From the NCBI RefSeq assembly GCF_013822155.1, contig NZ_PNJW01000023.1, positions 1 through 42,540 on the forward strand: DNA of 42,540 bases, given 5' to 3'. Shown here one piece after another: positions 41,574 to 42,540 of this stretch; the stretch's first letter is position 1, and each line of letters opens with the position of its first letter. The notes beneath the pieces are model-generated. The model did not search any database. It had not been told where the DNA came from and saw only the letters and a list, made by a program, of their open reading frames with translations. The DNA comes from Flavobacterium sp. GTDB lineage: Bacteria; Bacteroidota; Bacteroidia; Flavobacteriales; Flavobacteriaceae. Both the position numbers and the translations under genes were made by a program.

Positions 41574-41963
41574 TTAATCCACCAAATCTTTTAAATGTAC
41601 TCGTAATGCTTTTACGGAAATACTTATCTCCCAAAAAGAAATACCTAAAGAAACTAACAGACAAAACAAACTGGCTCCAAAAAATATAATTCCGGCCAAT
41701 TGTTGTTCAAAGAATAAAACCAACATTGCAAAAACCGATAGGAATAGACTTAAAACTCCTGCCAATTGCATGTAACGAATAAGAGATAATCGCAAATTTA
41801 GGTTGGCGATTTCAATTAAGATGCTTTTGTTTTCTTTCTCGTCGTATGTTTTTTTTAGGCCTCGAACAATTTGAGCAATGGTCAAAAAGCGGTTGGTATA
41901 GGCTAACAAAATCAAGGAAGTGGCAGAGAAAAGCAGGGCAGGGGTTTCGATGGTTAAAATCAT
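41574..41963 (-). CDS. DUF2721 membrane protein
   Basis: 129 residues with three hydrophobic segments. FSATSLILLAYTNRFLTIAQIVRGLKKTYDE and the central LRLSLIRYMQLAGVLSLFLSVFAM are typical of DUF2721. Function unknown; predicted inner membrane. Confidence 0.82.
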   Translation of the reverse strand: MILTIETPALLFSATSLILLAYTNRFLTIAQIVRGLKKTYDEKENKSILIEIANLNLRLSLIRYMQLAGVLSLFLSVFAMLVLFFEQQLAGIIFFGASLFCLLVSLGISFWEISISVKALRVHLKDLVD

Positions 41964-41968
41964 TTCTT

Positions 41969-41996
41969 TTAAGTTGCGGTTTGCGAGTTCAAAGTT
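41969..41996. repeat. Degenerate 7-bp repeat array (GTT type)
   Basis: Heptads end in GTT or TTT at 41975, 41982, 41989 and 41996. Unit GCGAGTT is identical to one at 36081-36087, and the neighbours (CAAAGTT) are close. It sits just upstream of the DUF2721 start. Confidence 0.7.
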
Positions 41997-42192
41997 CGTG
42001 AATTTTTATGAACCTTTGACAATGGTTTAATGTCGGCAAGGTTGAAAGAAACAGCCGTTAGAATTATTTTGGTCATTTCATAGCCTTTGATTTCATACAA
42101 AGTTAAGATGTCTGCAGATGAGTGTTTGAAGGAGTGATTATTCCATAATTTGATTCATCTTAGCAATTCAGGAATTATCAATTAGGTTATAA

Positions 42193-42230
42193 ATAAAAAA
42201 AAGAACCTTTTTTAATTTTAATGCGGTTCT
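42193..42230 (-). terminator. Terminator of the 60-aa membrane protein gene
   Basis: Minus strand: AGAACC (42225-42230) pairs with GGTTCT (42202-42207) around a 17-base loop, then a T-run. The long loop makes it less certain than the others. Confidence 0.55.
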
Positions 42231-42243
42231 GTTGTTTGTTATT

Positions 42244-42426
42244 TTAACTGTCAGTTTTTACGATACTCTGCAAATACGCTAAAAATCTCGTTAGAATACC
42301 CTCATTTTGACTTTCGGGATTGTCTAATTTTGTCGCATATTCAAATGCTTTAAAAGTAGAAATAAAAAATGCGATGAAGCAAATAATTACTACAATGGTT
42401 AAAAGGATTAGGTCTAGATTTTCCAT
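42244..42426 (-). CDS. Small membrane protein (60 aa)
   Basis: One hydrophobic segment at about 6-26 (LILLTIVVIICFIAFFIS) followed by a soluble tail with KLDNPESQNEG. No family recognised. Its ATG immediately follows the stop of the upstream partial gene (TAAATG), so the two are coupled. Confidence 0.6.
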   Translation of the reverse strand: MENLDLILLTIVVIICFIAFFISTFKAFEYATKLDNPESQNEGILTRFLAYLQSIVKTDS

Positions 42427-42540
42427 TTATTTTTTTAGTTTTAAATTAAAATAAATTAAAAATCCAAGGATAGTAGGAGGCCATAATCCAATAAATAAGG
42501 CACGTTCAGGATTATTTAAAACAACATAATAATATTCGGA
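42427..42540 (-). CDS. Partial membrane protein (C-terminal 37 codons)
   Basis: The frame is open from the window end to TAA at 42427-42429 on the minus strand and encodes NNPERALFIGLWPPTILG plus a hydrophobic segment ending NLKLKK. The N-terminus lies beyond 42540. Direct abutment with the 60-aa gene supports a real coding end. Not recognised. Confidence 0.55.
   Translation of the reverse strand, partial: SEYYYVVLNNPERALFIGLWPPTILGFLIYFNLKLKK

Larger units (their letters stand above)
41964..42243. other. Gene-poor stretch with heptad array and a possible gene remnant
   Basis: 280 bases without a convincing gene. It contains a GTT-heptad array (41969-41996), a minus-strand open frame of about 60 codons (roughly 41969-42160) with its last ATG start giving only 35 residues, and the terminator of the next gene. 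The open frame ends inside the heptads, which suggests decayed DNA and not a gene. Confidence 0.5.

Noticed and set aside
1..42540. CRISPR arrays, insertion sequences, integrase or phage genes
   Set aside because: No direct repeats with regular spacers, transposase or integrase motifs, or att-like duplications were seen. The short heptad arrays have no unique spacers and are not CRISPR.

Overview
The window reads as a low-GC chromosome segment of a member of the Flavobacteriaceae (Bacteroidota), probably Flavobacterium or a close relative. The evidence is a type IX secretion C-terminal sorting domain, a PorV/PorQ-type outer-membrane protein, repeated TAnnTTTG promoter -7 boxes, few Shine-Dalgarno sequences, and lineage-typical families (DUF4369, DUF2805/TIGR03643, DUF4105/Lnb). 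I see no insertion sequence, phage or CRISPR array.

Layout. (1) Positions 43-9928: the distal part of an exopolysaccharide/capsule/O-antigen operon on the + strand. It holds five glycosyltransferases (GT47-like, GT2 and three GT4), a hexapeptide acetyltransferase, an FkbM methyltransferase, a Wzy-like polymerase and a polyprenyl-phosphate sugar-1-phosphate transferase that starts the lipid-linked unit. No flippase or export genes are visible; they would lie upstream. (2) 9930-19489: envelope and housekeeping genes. These are a DUF4105 protein with a PorV/PorQ-type protein, phosphatidylserine synthase, a GH25 muramidase, the minus-strand operon kdsD-tatC-ahpD-like-lptB, and recQ. (3) 19625-25849: a secreted T9SS substrate, a COG2509 flavoprotein, idi, a PTPS-family enzyme, a peroxiredoxin, manA, a small conserved protein and tRNA-Thr(TGT). 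(4) 25986-36041: a long minus-strand block. It contains a DUF4369 lipoprotein, an M61 peptidase, a four-gene unit headed by a DUF2089 regulator, two tandem DUF2805 paralogs, a sterol-desaturase-family hydroxylase, an AlkB-like dioxygenase, aquaporin Z, a DoxX-like protein and a DMT exporter. Clear hairpin terminators separate most units. (5) 36170-41035: an L,D-transpeptidase-like lipoprotein, then a CbbR/CmpR-like LysR regulator divergent from a tightly packed five-gene operon: a 56-aa membrane protein, a 100-aa unknown, a DUF6671 protein, a long-form threonylcarbamoyl-AMP synthase (Sua5) and an SbtA-family bicarbonate transporter. (6) 41078-42540: small membrane proteins, the last cut by the window end.

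The most interesting unit is the LysR-to-SbtA cassette. It couples a predicted bicarbonate importer to an enzyme that consumes bicarbonate (Sua5), beside a regulator resembling those that control inorganic-carbon genes in autotrophs. A second theme is heptad-periodic (7-bp) repeats at several gene junctions. Several apparent TTG starts also lie inside promoter boxes, so starts were moved for the PorV-like gene, pssA, idi and manA.
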